Of a stretch of 14,330 nucleotides of DNA, positions 6,880 to 14,330 are shown piece after piece (within the stretch, counting starts at the first letter, position 1; every line of letters starts with the position of its first letter). The DNA lies in the NCBI GenBank assembly GCA_902806365.1, contig CADCWJ010000773.1, forward strand, positions 1 through 14,330, in the 5' to 3' direction. This stretch comes from an uncultured Thermomicrobiales bacterium (GTDB taxonomy: Bacteria > Chloroflexota > Chloroflexia > Thermomicrobiales > UBA6265). The notes under the pieces were generated by a model. It saw only the letters and a list, made by a program, of their open reading frames with translations. It had not been told where the DNA came from and did not search any database. Position numbers and translations under genes: made by a program.

Positions 6880-7794
6880 ATGATCGAGCGGGTGGAACTT
6901 GAGTCGCTGGCGACCGAGCAGCGCAATCCCGCCAGTGTCCAGCTGGATCTGCTCGATACCCTCTCGCTGGCAACGCTGATGAACCGCGAGGATCGGCTTG
7001 TTGCGCTTGCCATCGAGCGCGAGCTTCCCCGGATCGCTGAGGGGATCGACCTCATTGCCGGTCGCCTGCGCGCTGGCGGGAGGCTGATCCATATCGGCGC
7101 TGGAACGTCGGGGCGCCTCGGCGTGCTCGATGCATCGGAGTGCCCCCCGACCTTCAGCACCTCGCCGGATCAGGTCGTCGGTCTCATCGCCGGTGGAGAC
7201 GACGCCCTGCGGCACTCCGTGGAGGCGGTCGAAGACGATCCAGATGCGGGCAAGCGGGCCCTCGAGTCCATTGCCCTGACCAACGGGGATGTCGTCGTCG
7301 GCATCGCGGCGAGTGGACGAACGCCATTCGTGCTCGGTGCGATCCAGTACGCGAAGGAGGTAGGCGCCGGCACGATCGGCATCTCCAACACTCCCGGATC
7401 GCGACTTTCCCAGATCGTCGATATCCCGATCGCACCATTGCCGGGACCGGAAATCCTGACGGGTTCGACGCGGCTCAAGGCGGGCAGTGCCCAGAAGATG
7501 GTGCTGAACATGCTGAGCACCGGCGCGATGATCCGGATCGGCAAGACCTATGGCAATCTGATGGTCGATGTCCAGCCAACGAACGCCAAGCTGAGGTCGC
7601 GCGCGATAGGGATCGTTTGCGACGCTGCGGGCGTGGACGAGCGTCGGGCCCGCAAGGCCCTGGACGACGCGGACGGCGACGTCAAAACGGCGATCGTCGC
7701 GCTGGTGCTTGGCATCTCCGCCGCCGACGCGCGGGAGCGTGTCACCAGGGCCGGCGGTGTCGTCCGCGCCGCCCTTGATGGGCATGATCCGTGA
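6880..7794 (+). CDS. murQ: MurQ, N-acetylmuramic acid 6-phosphate etherase
   Basis: MurQ is a lyase/hydrolase of the SIS fold that cleaves the D-lactyl ether of MurNAc-6-phosphate, giving GlcNAc-6-phosphate and D-lactate. The 304-residue protein carries TEQRNPAS (12-19), the sugar-phosphate loop GAGTSGRLG (73-81), DASECPPT (84-91), a second SIS motif GIAASGRTPFV, GSTRLKAGSAQK and GNLMVDVQPTN. By alignment from memory, E87 and E118 correspond to E. coli catalytic Glu83 and Glu114. The ATG at 6880, after a purine-rich GAAGGGCGG, gives a normal N-terminus. A TTG at 6823 overlapping the namZ stop would add 19 unusual residues and lacks a ribosome-binding site. The C-terminal UBA-like helical region is present. 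The stop overlaps the kinase start in GTGA. Confidence 0.97.
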   Translation: MIERVELESLATEQRNPASVQLDLLDTLSLATLMNREDRLVALAIERELPRIAEGIDLIAGRLRAGGRLIHIGAGTSGRLGVLDASECPPTFSTSPDQVVGLIAGGDDALRHSVEAVEDDPDAGKRALESIALTNGDVVVGIAASGRTPFVLGAIQYAKEVGAGTIGISNTPGSRLSQIVDIPIAPLPGPEILTGSTRLKAGSAQKMVLNMLSTGAMIRIGKTYGNLMVDVQPTNAKLRSRAIGIVCDAAGVDERRARKALDDADGDVKTAIVALVLGISAADARERVTRAGGVVRAALDGHDP

Positions 7795-8714
7795 GCGACG
7801 GACCCTTCTTTGCCGGCGTGGACGGCGGCGGCACCAAGACGGTGGTCGTGATCGTGGATCGGCTCAGGCGCGAACGGGCGCGGGTCCGGACCGGTTCATC
7901 GAACGCCGCGGTCGTCGGCCATGAGGAAGCCGCCTCGACGCTCCGGGATGCATTGGTCCGGGCCGCGGTCGAGGCGAACGCGACGTTGCCACTCGGCGGC
8001 GTTTGGCTCGGCCTTGCGGGCAGCGATCGTCCGGAAGATCATCATCGGCTTCGCCCGGCATTGGTGAATGTCGCTGGATCGATTCGCTTCAGTAACGATG
8101 CCGAGCTTGTCCTGGGAGCCCTCCCGGACGGCGTCGGCGTGGCGTTGGTGGCGGGTACCGGGTCGATAGCCATTGGTGTCGACCGCCGGGGCGTACGCGC
8201 CCGAACTGGCGGATGGGGACACATCTTTTCAGACGAGGGCAGCGGCTACGATGTCACCCGCAAGATGCTGCGGGCGTTCGCGCGCGAAGCGGATGGACGC
8301 GGACCAGCGACGCGCCTCACCGGTCGCCTCACCGAGCATTTCCAGCTGAGCGAGCCCCATCAGATTATCGCCCGGGTCTATGCACCGTCCATGACGAAAG
8401 GCGGCCTCGCCTCGCTGTGCCGGATCGTCGCCGAGGAAGCCGAGGCGGGAGACGAAGTGGCCATGGGGATCATCACCTCGACGGCGGACGACCTGGCGGA
8501 CCTTGGCCACGTGGTCGCGGGCCGGCTGGGCTTCCCGGGCGGGTTCGATCTCGCCGTCACCGGCGGCTTGTTCATCCATATGGCGTCGTTTCGGTGTCAG
8601 GTCATGCGCACGCTTGGACAGCGGTGGGCGATCTCGACGCAGACCATCGTGCGGGATCCGGCTCTGACCGCCGCGCGCGCCCTCGCCTCAGCGGGAGGCA
8701 ACCACCATGGGTAA
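7791..8714 (+). CDS. BadF/BcrAD-type sugar kinase, probable MurNAc/GlcNAc kinase (MurK/NagK-like)
   Basis: This 307-residue ASKHA-fold kinase has phosphate-1 GVDGGGTKT (9-17), an Asp in SNDAE (D103, likely catalytic base), phosphate-2 AGTGS (121-125) and the family loop GGWGHIFSDEGSGY (140-153). The BadF/BadG/BcrA/BcrD ATPase family includes eukaryotic GlcNAc kinase and clostridial MurK, which phosphorylates both MurNAc and GlcNAc at O6. Here it lies between murQ and nagA, so phosphorylation of MurNAc to feed MurQ, and perhaps GlcNAc to feed NagA, is the natural reading. It is not an AnmK (no anhydro-MurNAc kinase features) and not an AmgK. The GTG start overlaps the murQ stop by four bases; its 3' end overlaps nagA by eight. 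Family is confident, sugar specificity is inferred. Confidence 0.85.
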   Translation: MSDGPFFAGVDGGGTKTVVVIVDRLRRERARVRTGSSNAAVVGHEEAASTLRDALVRAAVEANATLPLGGVWLGLAGSDRPEDHHRLRPALVNVAGSIRFSNDAELVLGALPDGVGVALVAGTGSIAIGVDRRGVRARTGGWGHIFSDEGSGYDVTRKMLRAFAREADGRGPATRLTGRLTEHFQLSEPHQIIARVYAPSMTKGGLASLCRIVAEEAEAGDEVAMGIITSTADDLADLGHVVAGRLGFPGGFDLAVTGGLFIHMASFRCQVMRTLGQRWAISTQTIVRDPALTAARALASAGGNHHG

Positions 8715-9870
8715 CCTCTCCCCGGATTCTTCACCTGACGCATTCGCGGTGCGCGGCCGGCTTCTCCTCGGCAGGCAACTTGAACGAGGAACACTGGTAA
8801 TCCGCAATGGACTAATCGAATCGGTTTCCCGGGATCATGAGCGTGACGGCAACCTGCCCGCTATCGTCCTTGACGCAGACATCGTGTCTCCAGGGATGAT
8901 CGACCTCCAGGTCAACGGCGCCACCGGTCACGAAGTCGCTACCGGAAGCGAAAGCATCGATGCGATCTCTCGCTGGACGGCACAATCCGGCGTGACCGCC
9001 TGGTTGCCGACCGTCGTGACCAGCAATGCCGACCGGTATTCCCACGTCTTCGCATCATGGAGCGAGATCGACCCGGACGCCGGTGCGGTTCCGCTCGGGC
9101 TGCACCTGGAGGGGCCGTTTCTCTCCCCTGCCCGCAAGGGCGCCCACCAGCTTCGCTACATCGAGGCGGCCTCCGATGAGCTGTTCGCCCACTGGCTCGG
9201 CGAGACATCGATTGCATTGGTCACGCTCGCCCCGGAGCGTGAGGGCGCGATCACGCGAATCCGGTCGTTGATCGAACGCGGGATCGTCGTCAGCCTGGGG
9301 CACACCGACGCCACCTACGAGCAGTTCTCGGCAGGCGTCGACGCCGGAGCGACGAAGGCAACGCACCTTTTCAACGCGATGTCCCCCATCCATCACCGGC
9401 AGCCGGGTGCGATGGTGGCCGCGCTGACGGACGATCGGATCGTCTGCGGGATCATTCCCGACGGCGTGCATGCGCATCCGGCGATGGTCCAGCTCGCGCT
9501 TCGCATGAAGGGCCCCGATGGGGTCGCGATCGTCTCCGACATGATGAGCGCAACCGGGCTCGGCGCGGGCATCTACTCGCTCGGGGGCCAGACGGTGACG
9601 GTGACGGGGATGTCCGCGCGACTCGCTGACGGCACGCTGGCCGGGGCCGTGATCACGATGGACGATGCGGTTCGCAATCTCGTGGACTGGGGGGGCGCCT
9701 CCGCGGCTGAAGCACTGCATATGGCGACAGCGACGCCCGCACGCACGCTCGGCGACATGGCACGTGGGCGCCTCGTGGCTGGCTCTCGCGCCGACCTGAC
9801 GCTGTGGTCTACCGATCTTCAGGTCCTGGACGTTTTCGTCGGCGGGCGAGTCGTCGTGCGGGATCGGTAA
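8707..9870 (+). CDS. nagA: NagA, N-acetylglucosamine-6-phosphate deacetylase
   Basis: NagA hydrolyses GlcNAc-6-phosphate to glucosamine-6-phosphate and acetate, joining MurNAc catabolism to amino-sugar metabolism or cell-wall synthesis. The 387-residue amidohydrolase has PGMIDLQVNG (62-71), HLEGPFLSP with metal-ligand E135, GHTDA with H199, THLFNAM with H220, DGVHAHP (252-258) and SDMMSATG with the catalytic D278. These match E. coli E131, H195, H216 and D273 in spacing. The ATG at 8707 has a GGGAGG site eight bases upstream and overlaps the kinase by eight bases. This is the last gene of the operon. No nagB (GlcN-6-P deaminase) follows, so glucosamine-6-phosphate may go directly to GlmM or be handled elsewhere. 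Confidence 0.96.
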   Translation: MGNLSPDSSPDAFAVRGRLLLGRQLERGTLVIRNGLIESVSRDHERDGNLPAIVLDADIVSPGMIDLQVNGATGHEVATGSESIDAISRWTAQSGVTAWLPTVVTSNADRYSHVFASWSEIDPDAGAVPLGLHLEGPFLSPARKGAHQLRYIEAASDELFAHWLGETSIALVTLAPEREGAITRIRSLIERGIVVSLGHTDATYEQFSAGVDAGATKATHLFNAMSPIHHRQPGAMVAALTDDRIVCGIIPDGVHAHPAMVQLALRMKGPDGVAIVSDMMSATGLGAGIYSLGGQTVTVTGMSARLADGTLAGAVITMDDAVRNLVDWGGASAAEALHMATATPARTLGDMARGRLVAGSRADLTLWSTDLQVLDVFVGGRVVVRDR

Positions 9871-9950
9871 GCCAGCCCGGATTCCCGGAGCACTCCCGCT
9901 CTTCTGCTAGACTCACCGGCAGGACATGAGACCGAGCATCAGGAGCATCA
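9871..9950 (+). promoter_or_regulatory. nagA-gatC gap with a possible gatC promoter
   Basis: The 80-base gap contains TAGACT (9908-9913), which could be a -10 hexamer, and ends in CAGGAG, a good ribosome-binding site seven bases before the gatC ATG. No convincing -35 element or terminator hairpin is visible, so read-through from nagA into gatCA is also possible. Confidence 0.3.
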
Positions 9951-10258
9951 ATGAATCTCACACGTGAAGATGTCGAGCATGTCGCGGTGCTGGCAAGGCT
10001 TGGGCTGAGCGAAGAAGAAAAGCAGACGCTGCGGGGCCAGTTGTCCTCGATCCTGGACCACATCGCCGTGCTCGAACGGCTCGATACCGACGCGATCTCT
10101 CCAACCGCTCAGGTCAACGTCCTGGAGAACGTGCTGCGTGACGACGAAGTCCGACCGTCGCTCACCCAGGCCCAGGTGCTGGCCAATGCTCCTCGCCATC
10201 GGGACGGCTTCCTGGAGGTTCGCGCCGCGATCGAGGCTCCGGTCGAAGGTGGTGATGA

Positions 10259-10262
<4 letters not shown>
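9951..10262 (+). CDS. gatC: GatC, Asp/Glu-tRNA(Asn/Gln) amidotransferase subunit C
   Basis: GatC is the small subunit that holds GatA and GatB together in the complex that converts misacylated Glu-tRNA(Gln) (and Asp-tRNA(Asn)) to the correct amide. The 103-residue protein has the family pattern: an N-terminal VEHVAVLARLGLSEEE, a long helix (LRGQLSSILDHIAVLERL), then the extended LRDDEVRPSLT segment and APRHRDGFLEV near the C-terminus. Length is normal. The ATG is supported by GGAG at seven bases. Its stop overlaps the gatA start (GTGA at 10259-10262), giving coupled synthesis of the two partners. Confidence 0.96.
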
Positions 10263-11728
<1,466 letters not shown>

Positions 11729-11770
11729 GGGTCACACCGCGGTCCTCGATGCATGCGTCGCCCAGCACGT

Positions 11771-11800
11771 TTGACATGATTCGGACCGGCTGCGTATAGT
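11771..11800 (+). promoter_or_regulatory. Sigma-70-type promoter for tRNA-Lys
   Basis: TTGACA (11771-11776) and TATAGT (11795-11800) are separated by 18 bases. This is the best consensus promoter in the window. Transcription would begin near 11807, about 12 bases before the tRNA 5' end. Confidence 0.8.
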
Positions 11801-11818
11801 TCCGCCGGTGTTCCTCAT

Positions 11819-11890
11819 GGGCCGCTAGCTCAACGGCAGAGCAACTGACTCTTAATCAGCAGGTTGAAGGTTCGAATCCTTCGCGGCCCA
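11819..11890 (+). tRNA. tRNA-Lys (anticodon CTT)
   Basis: The 72-base cloverleaf folds fully. The acceptor arm GGGCCGC pairs with GCGGCCC, the D stem GCTC with GAGC, and the T stem GAAGG with CCTTC around TTCGAAT. The anticodon loop CTCTTAA holds CTT at 11851-11853, reading AAG lysine codons. The first anticodon-stem pair is an A-C mismatch. Discriminator is A, and the 3' CCA is not encoded (genome reads CCT). It has its own promoter and a terminator-like hairpin. Integrase remnants start 89 bases downstream, so this gene is a plausible integration site. Confidence 0.97.
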
Positions 11891-11897
11891 CCTCTGA

Positions 11898-11921
11898 AAA
11901 CCCCTGCCACGGCGGGGGTTT
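11898..11921 (+). terminator. Intrinsic terminator after tRNA-Lys
   Basis: The arms AAACCCCTGCC (11898-11908) and GGCGGGGGTTT (11911-11921) pair over 11 positions with one T-G wobble, with a short loop, and the descending arm ends in TTT. It lies 8 bases past the tRNA 3' end, a sensible place to end the tRNA transcript. Confidence 0.75.
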
Positions 11922-11978
11922 CTGCTGTCCTAGTCATCGCGTGTCCTTCCTCGAAATCGCCAACTGTAGCCAAACCCG

Positions 11979-12611
11979 TCAATTCGACGCTTTATCGCTG
12001 GCGAACAGGTCGCCCATCCGGTCGGTCGCCTCCCGCATCGTCGCCGTTTCGACGTGGGTGTAGACGTTGTTCGTCGTCGCCATCTGGGTATGGCCTAGGA
12101 TCTCCATGACGGTCCGCTGGGAGACGCCACGCGCCGCCAGGAGCGACGCCGCGCTATGCCGGAGATTGTGGAACCGGATCGCCGGCAGGCCCGCGGCCGC
12201 GAGGTGCGCCGCCAGTTGCTTGCGGACGTTGGAGCCGTCGAGCGGTGTCCCGATTGGTGTGGTGAACATGAGCTCGTGATCGTGTCAGCGCGGGCCGGCC
12301 TGGAGCCGCTCTTCCTTCTGGCGAGTCCGGTGCCGGCGTAACATCGCCAAGAGCGGCGCCGGTACCGTCAGGGTCCGTCGACTTCGCCGCGACTTGGGTT
12401 CGACGAACGTCGGCACACCATCCACGACCCGGAGCTGGTGCCGGACGCTGAGCAGTCCCTTGTCGAGATCGAGGTCGCGCCAGCGCAACCCGAACGCCTC
12501 GGATTGCCGAAGCCCCAGCGAGATCGCGACGCCGTAGAGCGCCTCGAGTCGATCGCCCCTGACAACCTCGAGCAGTCGGAGCGCCTCACCGGTGTCGAGT
12601 GCGCCGGCCAC
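11979..12611 (-). pseudogene. Broken tyrosine-recombinase (phage-type integrase), catalytic domain only
   Basis: Read on the minus strand, 12611 to 12288 gives RGDRLEALYGVAISLGLRQ (first catalytic Arg), LRWRDLDLD and EPKSRRSRRTL (hairpin Lys). An in-frame TGA at 12287-12285 interrupts it. The same frame then continues through HDHELMFTTPIGTPLDG to FHNLRHSAASLL (His and second Arg), ILGHTQMATTNNVYTHV (His and nucleophile Tyr), ending at 11979. The two halves are in the same frame, so one base change explains the break; Trp (TGG) is common at this position as I recall relatives. The N-terminal arm-binding and core-binding domains (about 150 residues) are absent: upstream of 12611 the frame reaches a stop at 12650-12648 without resembling them. 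The 3' end points at tRNA-Lys, the layout of an element integrated at a tRNA gene. Probably inactive. Confidence 0.88.
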
Positions 12612-13154
12612 GGTGAGGTCTCGGGCACGGTCAGCACCGGCCCAACGTCATGGCGGTACGGCTCGATCACCTGTCCGGATTGCCACGGATCGGGGAAGAT
12701 CGTCACCGCCGCCTGACACAGGCTGGGACCGCCGGCTTCCCCTGGTCACGTACCCACGGTACGGGTGGTGCGACTGCCGACTTCAGCTAACCGGTGGGCC
12801 GCCGTAACCTCTGCCCCGGGTGCCGGACGGTGGTTCACCCGCCACATCCTCACAACTCCTCTCTTTCCCCCTGGATTGGACTGGTGCCTGGAACGCCTTG
12901 GTCCACGGTCATTCGGACCAACCGGTAGCAGCGCAACGGCCCAGGCATTACGCCTGGGCCGTTGCGCTTGTCGTAGCCACTCATGGTCCGCGCAGGACCC
13001 CCTCTGGTGTTTCGTAGGAGTATGGTACTATGAGGGAACATACCAATCCATCGCTTTACATGACTCGCAACGCTGGCTTTGTCTCGAGGCGGCGGGCTGT
13101 TCGGTGCATCCTGACTGGGCCACCCGTGCCCTGTCCAGCCAGAGGAGTCCCGGC
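12612..13154. other. Gene-poor stretch between integrase remnant and secreted-protein gene
   Basis: I see no convincing gene in these 543 bases. Short frames exist, but none has recognisable family features across its length. It contains scattered cysteine-pair fragments in three different plus-strand frames (CPDCHGSG at 12672-12695, WCDC at 12766-12777, LCPGC at about 12809-12823), which may be debris of a small zinc-binding protein or chance. It also contains the strong hairpin listed separately and an AT-richer spot with TACTAT (13026-13031), which could be a -10 element for the following gene. The degraded appearance fits a decayed mobile element. Confidence 0.5.
12931..12967. terminator. 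Perfect 16-bp hairpin, probable (bidirectional) terminator
   Basis: Arms 12931-12946 and 12952-12967 are exact reverse complements of 16 bases, with a five-base ATTAC loop. The core is very G+C-rich (CGGCCCAGGC). The plus strand continues TTGTCG, which is a poor U-tract, so a classical intrinsic terminator is plausible but not certain. It may instead be a protein-binding palindrome. It would insulate the secreted-protein genes from upstream transcription. Confidence 0.6.
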
Positions 13155-13610
13155 ATGCGCACCCGGATCACCATGCTCGCGTGTGTTGTCTTCCTGCTTG
13201 GCGTGCTGGGAGCGGGACGGCCCGCAGCCGCTGCTCCCCCCCAGCCGTATCACAACGGTCACTGTTTCGAGTACGTGTTCGATTTCGCTCTCCACGAGTA
13301 TTGCTACGAATTCCAGGGCACCGTCCAGACGACCAAAGCAGCATCAGGAGTCACCACGTACTTCACCAGGGGAACGGTATCTTGGACGCTCACCATCAAC
13401 GGCGAGCTCGTCGAGTCAGGAGTGGAAGAGTACACCGACATGGGTGTCTCCAGGGACGGCGATCCACTCCTGACCCGGGAACTTAGCCGTAAATCGGTCA
13501 GCTATGTCGATCCCGTCACCGGCGACGTCGTGACCTGCAGGTATGACTATTTGTTTATCGACACGAAGATGCAACTGCGGCACGCGGGCTCCAGAGCCGA
13601 GTGCAACTAG
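13155..13610 (+). CDS. Small secreted protein of unknown function, four cysteines after the signal
   Basis: This 151-residue protein starts at ATG 13155, nine bases after AGGAG. The frame is open upstream from 12765, but only this start exposes a signal peptide: basic MRTR, a hydrophobic core (MLACVVFLLGVLGAG) and a likely cleavage site after RPAAAA (about residue 27). No lipobox is present. The mature part is about 125 residues, rich in beta-type segments (TYFTRGTVSWTLTING, SVSYVDPVTGDVV) and contains four cysteines (GHCF, EYCY, VTCR, AECN), which could form two disulfides outside the cell. I do not recognise the family. A second secreted small protein follows after 35 bases, so the two are probably one operon. 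Confidence 0.75.
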   Translation: MRTRITMLACVVFLLGVLGAGRPAAAAPPQPYHNGHCFEYVFDFALHEYCYEFQGTVQTTKAASGVTTYFTRGTVSWTLTINGELVESGVEEYTDMGVSRDGDPLLTRELSRKSVSYVDPVTGDVVTCRYDYLFIDTKMQLRHAGSRAECN

Positions 13611-13645
13611 GCCACCGTTCAACTGACAAAGGAGGAAAGCACGCC

Positions 13646-14122
13646 ATGCACTCGAGAATACCTGTCCTCGCTGCTGCCGTCATGCTCGTCCTCAGCCTGT
13701 TTGCGTCGGCTGAGCCGGCGGTCGCGGCTGTCCAGTACAACCTGTGGATTCCCTTTACCGACGACTTTGACAGTTGTGCGGGCGAGCGCGTGGTGGTGAG
13801 TGGCACGCAGCATCTTGTCGGCACCGCGACCAGCGATAGGAGCGGGCAGGAGCACTTCTCCTTCCATCGCCATACGCAGGGCACGGGGACCGTGTCGGGC
13901 ACCGACTACCCGCTGATCGACAACGTCGCCAAGATCGACTTGATCGGGATCGAGGACGGCGATCAACGGGTGTTCACCCAGATGTCCCAGGGATTGTTCA
14001 TCCGCAAGGGAGAATCGACGCCCCACGACGACAGCATCGTCCATATGTTGACCCACATCACGATGACCCCTAATGGGGCGATCACGGCATCTGTGGAGAT
14101 CATCAGCGCCGCCTGTCGTTGA
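13646..14122 (+). CDS. Small secreted beta-rich protein of unknown function
   Basis: This 158-residue protein starts at ATG 13646 after a very strong AAAGGAGG ribosome-binding site. The frame opens at 13601, inside the previous gene, but the signal peptide and the ribosome-binding site place the start here. The N-terminus (MHSRIPVLAAAVMLVLSLF) ends in a probable signal-peptidase I site near AVAA (about 25-28). The mature protein is about 130 residues with only two cysteines, one near its start (DSCAGE, residue 44) and one next to last (AACR), suggesting a disulfide that ties both ends of a beta-sandwich-like domain. The repeated S/T-G-T pattern (VSGTQHLVGTAT, TGTVSGTDY) supports beta structure. 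I recall similar C-x-G-E...SGT proteins as lone hypotheticals in Thermomicrobia-type genomes, but no function is known to me. Confidence 0.75.
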   Translation: MHSRIPVLAAAVMLVLSLFASAEPAVAAVQYNLWIPFTDDFDSCAGERVVVSGTQHLVGTATSDRSGQEHFSFHRHTQGTGTVSGTDYPLIDNVAKIDLIGIEDGDQRVFTQMSQGLFIRKGESTPHDDSIVHMLTHITMTPNGAITASVEIISAACR

Positions 14123-14330
14123 CGGGGCCGGGTCGACGATCACGTTTCGGGGCAGTTGTGAGGGACGGGAACCCAACGGCCGCCTCGGCGCCCTTGCAGA
14201 GGACATCGAACTGACCGGGACACGTCTGGTTCCAGCACCGGAGGGACCGCCGCCGGCCTACGCCCTTGTGGTAAGCCTCACGCTCACCCTGAACGGAACC
14301 GACGACTACGGCTTAAGCAATGACGCCCAG
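14073..14330 (+). CDS. Coding-like frame running off the right edge (partial, start unclear)
   Basis: A frame free of stops runs from 14067 to the window end, with G+C-rich third positions and plausible protein content (STITFRGSCEGREPNG, ALVVSLTLTLNGTDDYG). The only ATG is at 14073, which overlaps the preceding gene by 50 bases and has no ribosome-binding site or signal peptide. The convincing part begins only near 14118, right at the previous stop codon. It could be a third member of the secreted-protein cluster that has lost its 5' end, or a frameshifted extension. A short stretch (VSLTLTLNG) resembles VSWTLTING in the protein at 13155. Function unknown. Confidence 0.35.
   Translation, partial: MGRSRHLWRSSAPPVVDGAGSTITFRGSCEGREPNGRLGALAEDIELTGTRLVPAPEGPPPAYALVVSLTLTLNGTDDYGLSNDAQ

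Noticed and set aside
5672..9870. B12 riboswitch or other metabolite riboswitch in front of the operon
   Set aside because: The leader before the regulator is at most 140 bases and shows no B12-box-like or other recognisable riboswitch core.
51..9870. Long antisense frames opposite rsmI, dnaX, murQ, nagA and gatA
   Set aside because: They are expected shadows in G+C-rich coding DNA, have no family features and no ribosome-binding sites.
12438..12716. Plus-strand 92-codon frame opposite the integrase, ending CPDCHGSGKIVTAA
   Set aside because: Most of it is antisense to the recognisable integrase catalytic domain. Only the last part is of interest and is noted as a weak finding.

Overview
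The window is G+C-rich bacterial chromosome with dense coding, frequent GTG starts and many 4-base gene overlaps. Gene content and protein style suggest a member of the Chloroflexota, most like Thermomicrobia/Sphaerobacter. This is an inference from recall, because no database search was possible.

Left part (1-4548): rsmI (16S rRNA 2'-O-methyltransferase, minus strand) diverges from dnaX (DNA polymerase III gamma/tau, plus strand). The ribosome-binding site and start codon of a further minus-strand gene lie at the extreme left edge. dnaX converges, with an 8-base gap, on a minus-strand lipoprotein gene encoding a TolB/WD40-like beta-propeller.

Centre (4689-9870): a five-gene plus-strand operon. 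It encodes a MerR-type regulator whose B12-binding-like domain has lost the cobalamin residues, a NamZ/DUF1343 exo-N-acetylmuramidase without a signal peptide, MurQ (MurNAc-6-phosphate etherase), a BadF-type sugar kinase (likely MurK/NagK) and NagA (GlcNAc-6-phosphate deacetylase). Together these form a nearly complete intracellular route from muropeptide sugars to glucosamine-6-phosphate: NamZ frees MurNAc, the kinase makes MurNAc-6-P (and GlcNAc-6-P), MurQ removes lactate and NagA deacetylates. No transporter, NagZ or NagB is visible. A 7-8-7 inverted repeat lies between the regulator operon and the divergent lipoprotein gene.

Next (9951-11890): gatC-gatA, two subunits of the tRNA-dependent amidotransferase (gatB is not in the window), then tRNA-Lys(CTT) with its own promoter and terminator.

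Right part (11979-14330): an accessory region beginning 89 bases past the tRNA. It holds a broken tyrosine integrase (catalytic residues kept, one in-frame TGA, N-terminal domain lost), about 540 bases without a convincing gene but with a perfect 16-bp hairpin, and then two small secreted cysteine-containing proteins of unknown function. A third coding-like frame runs off the window edge. This has the look of an old integrated element at a tRNA gene.
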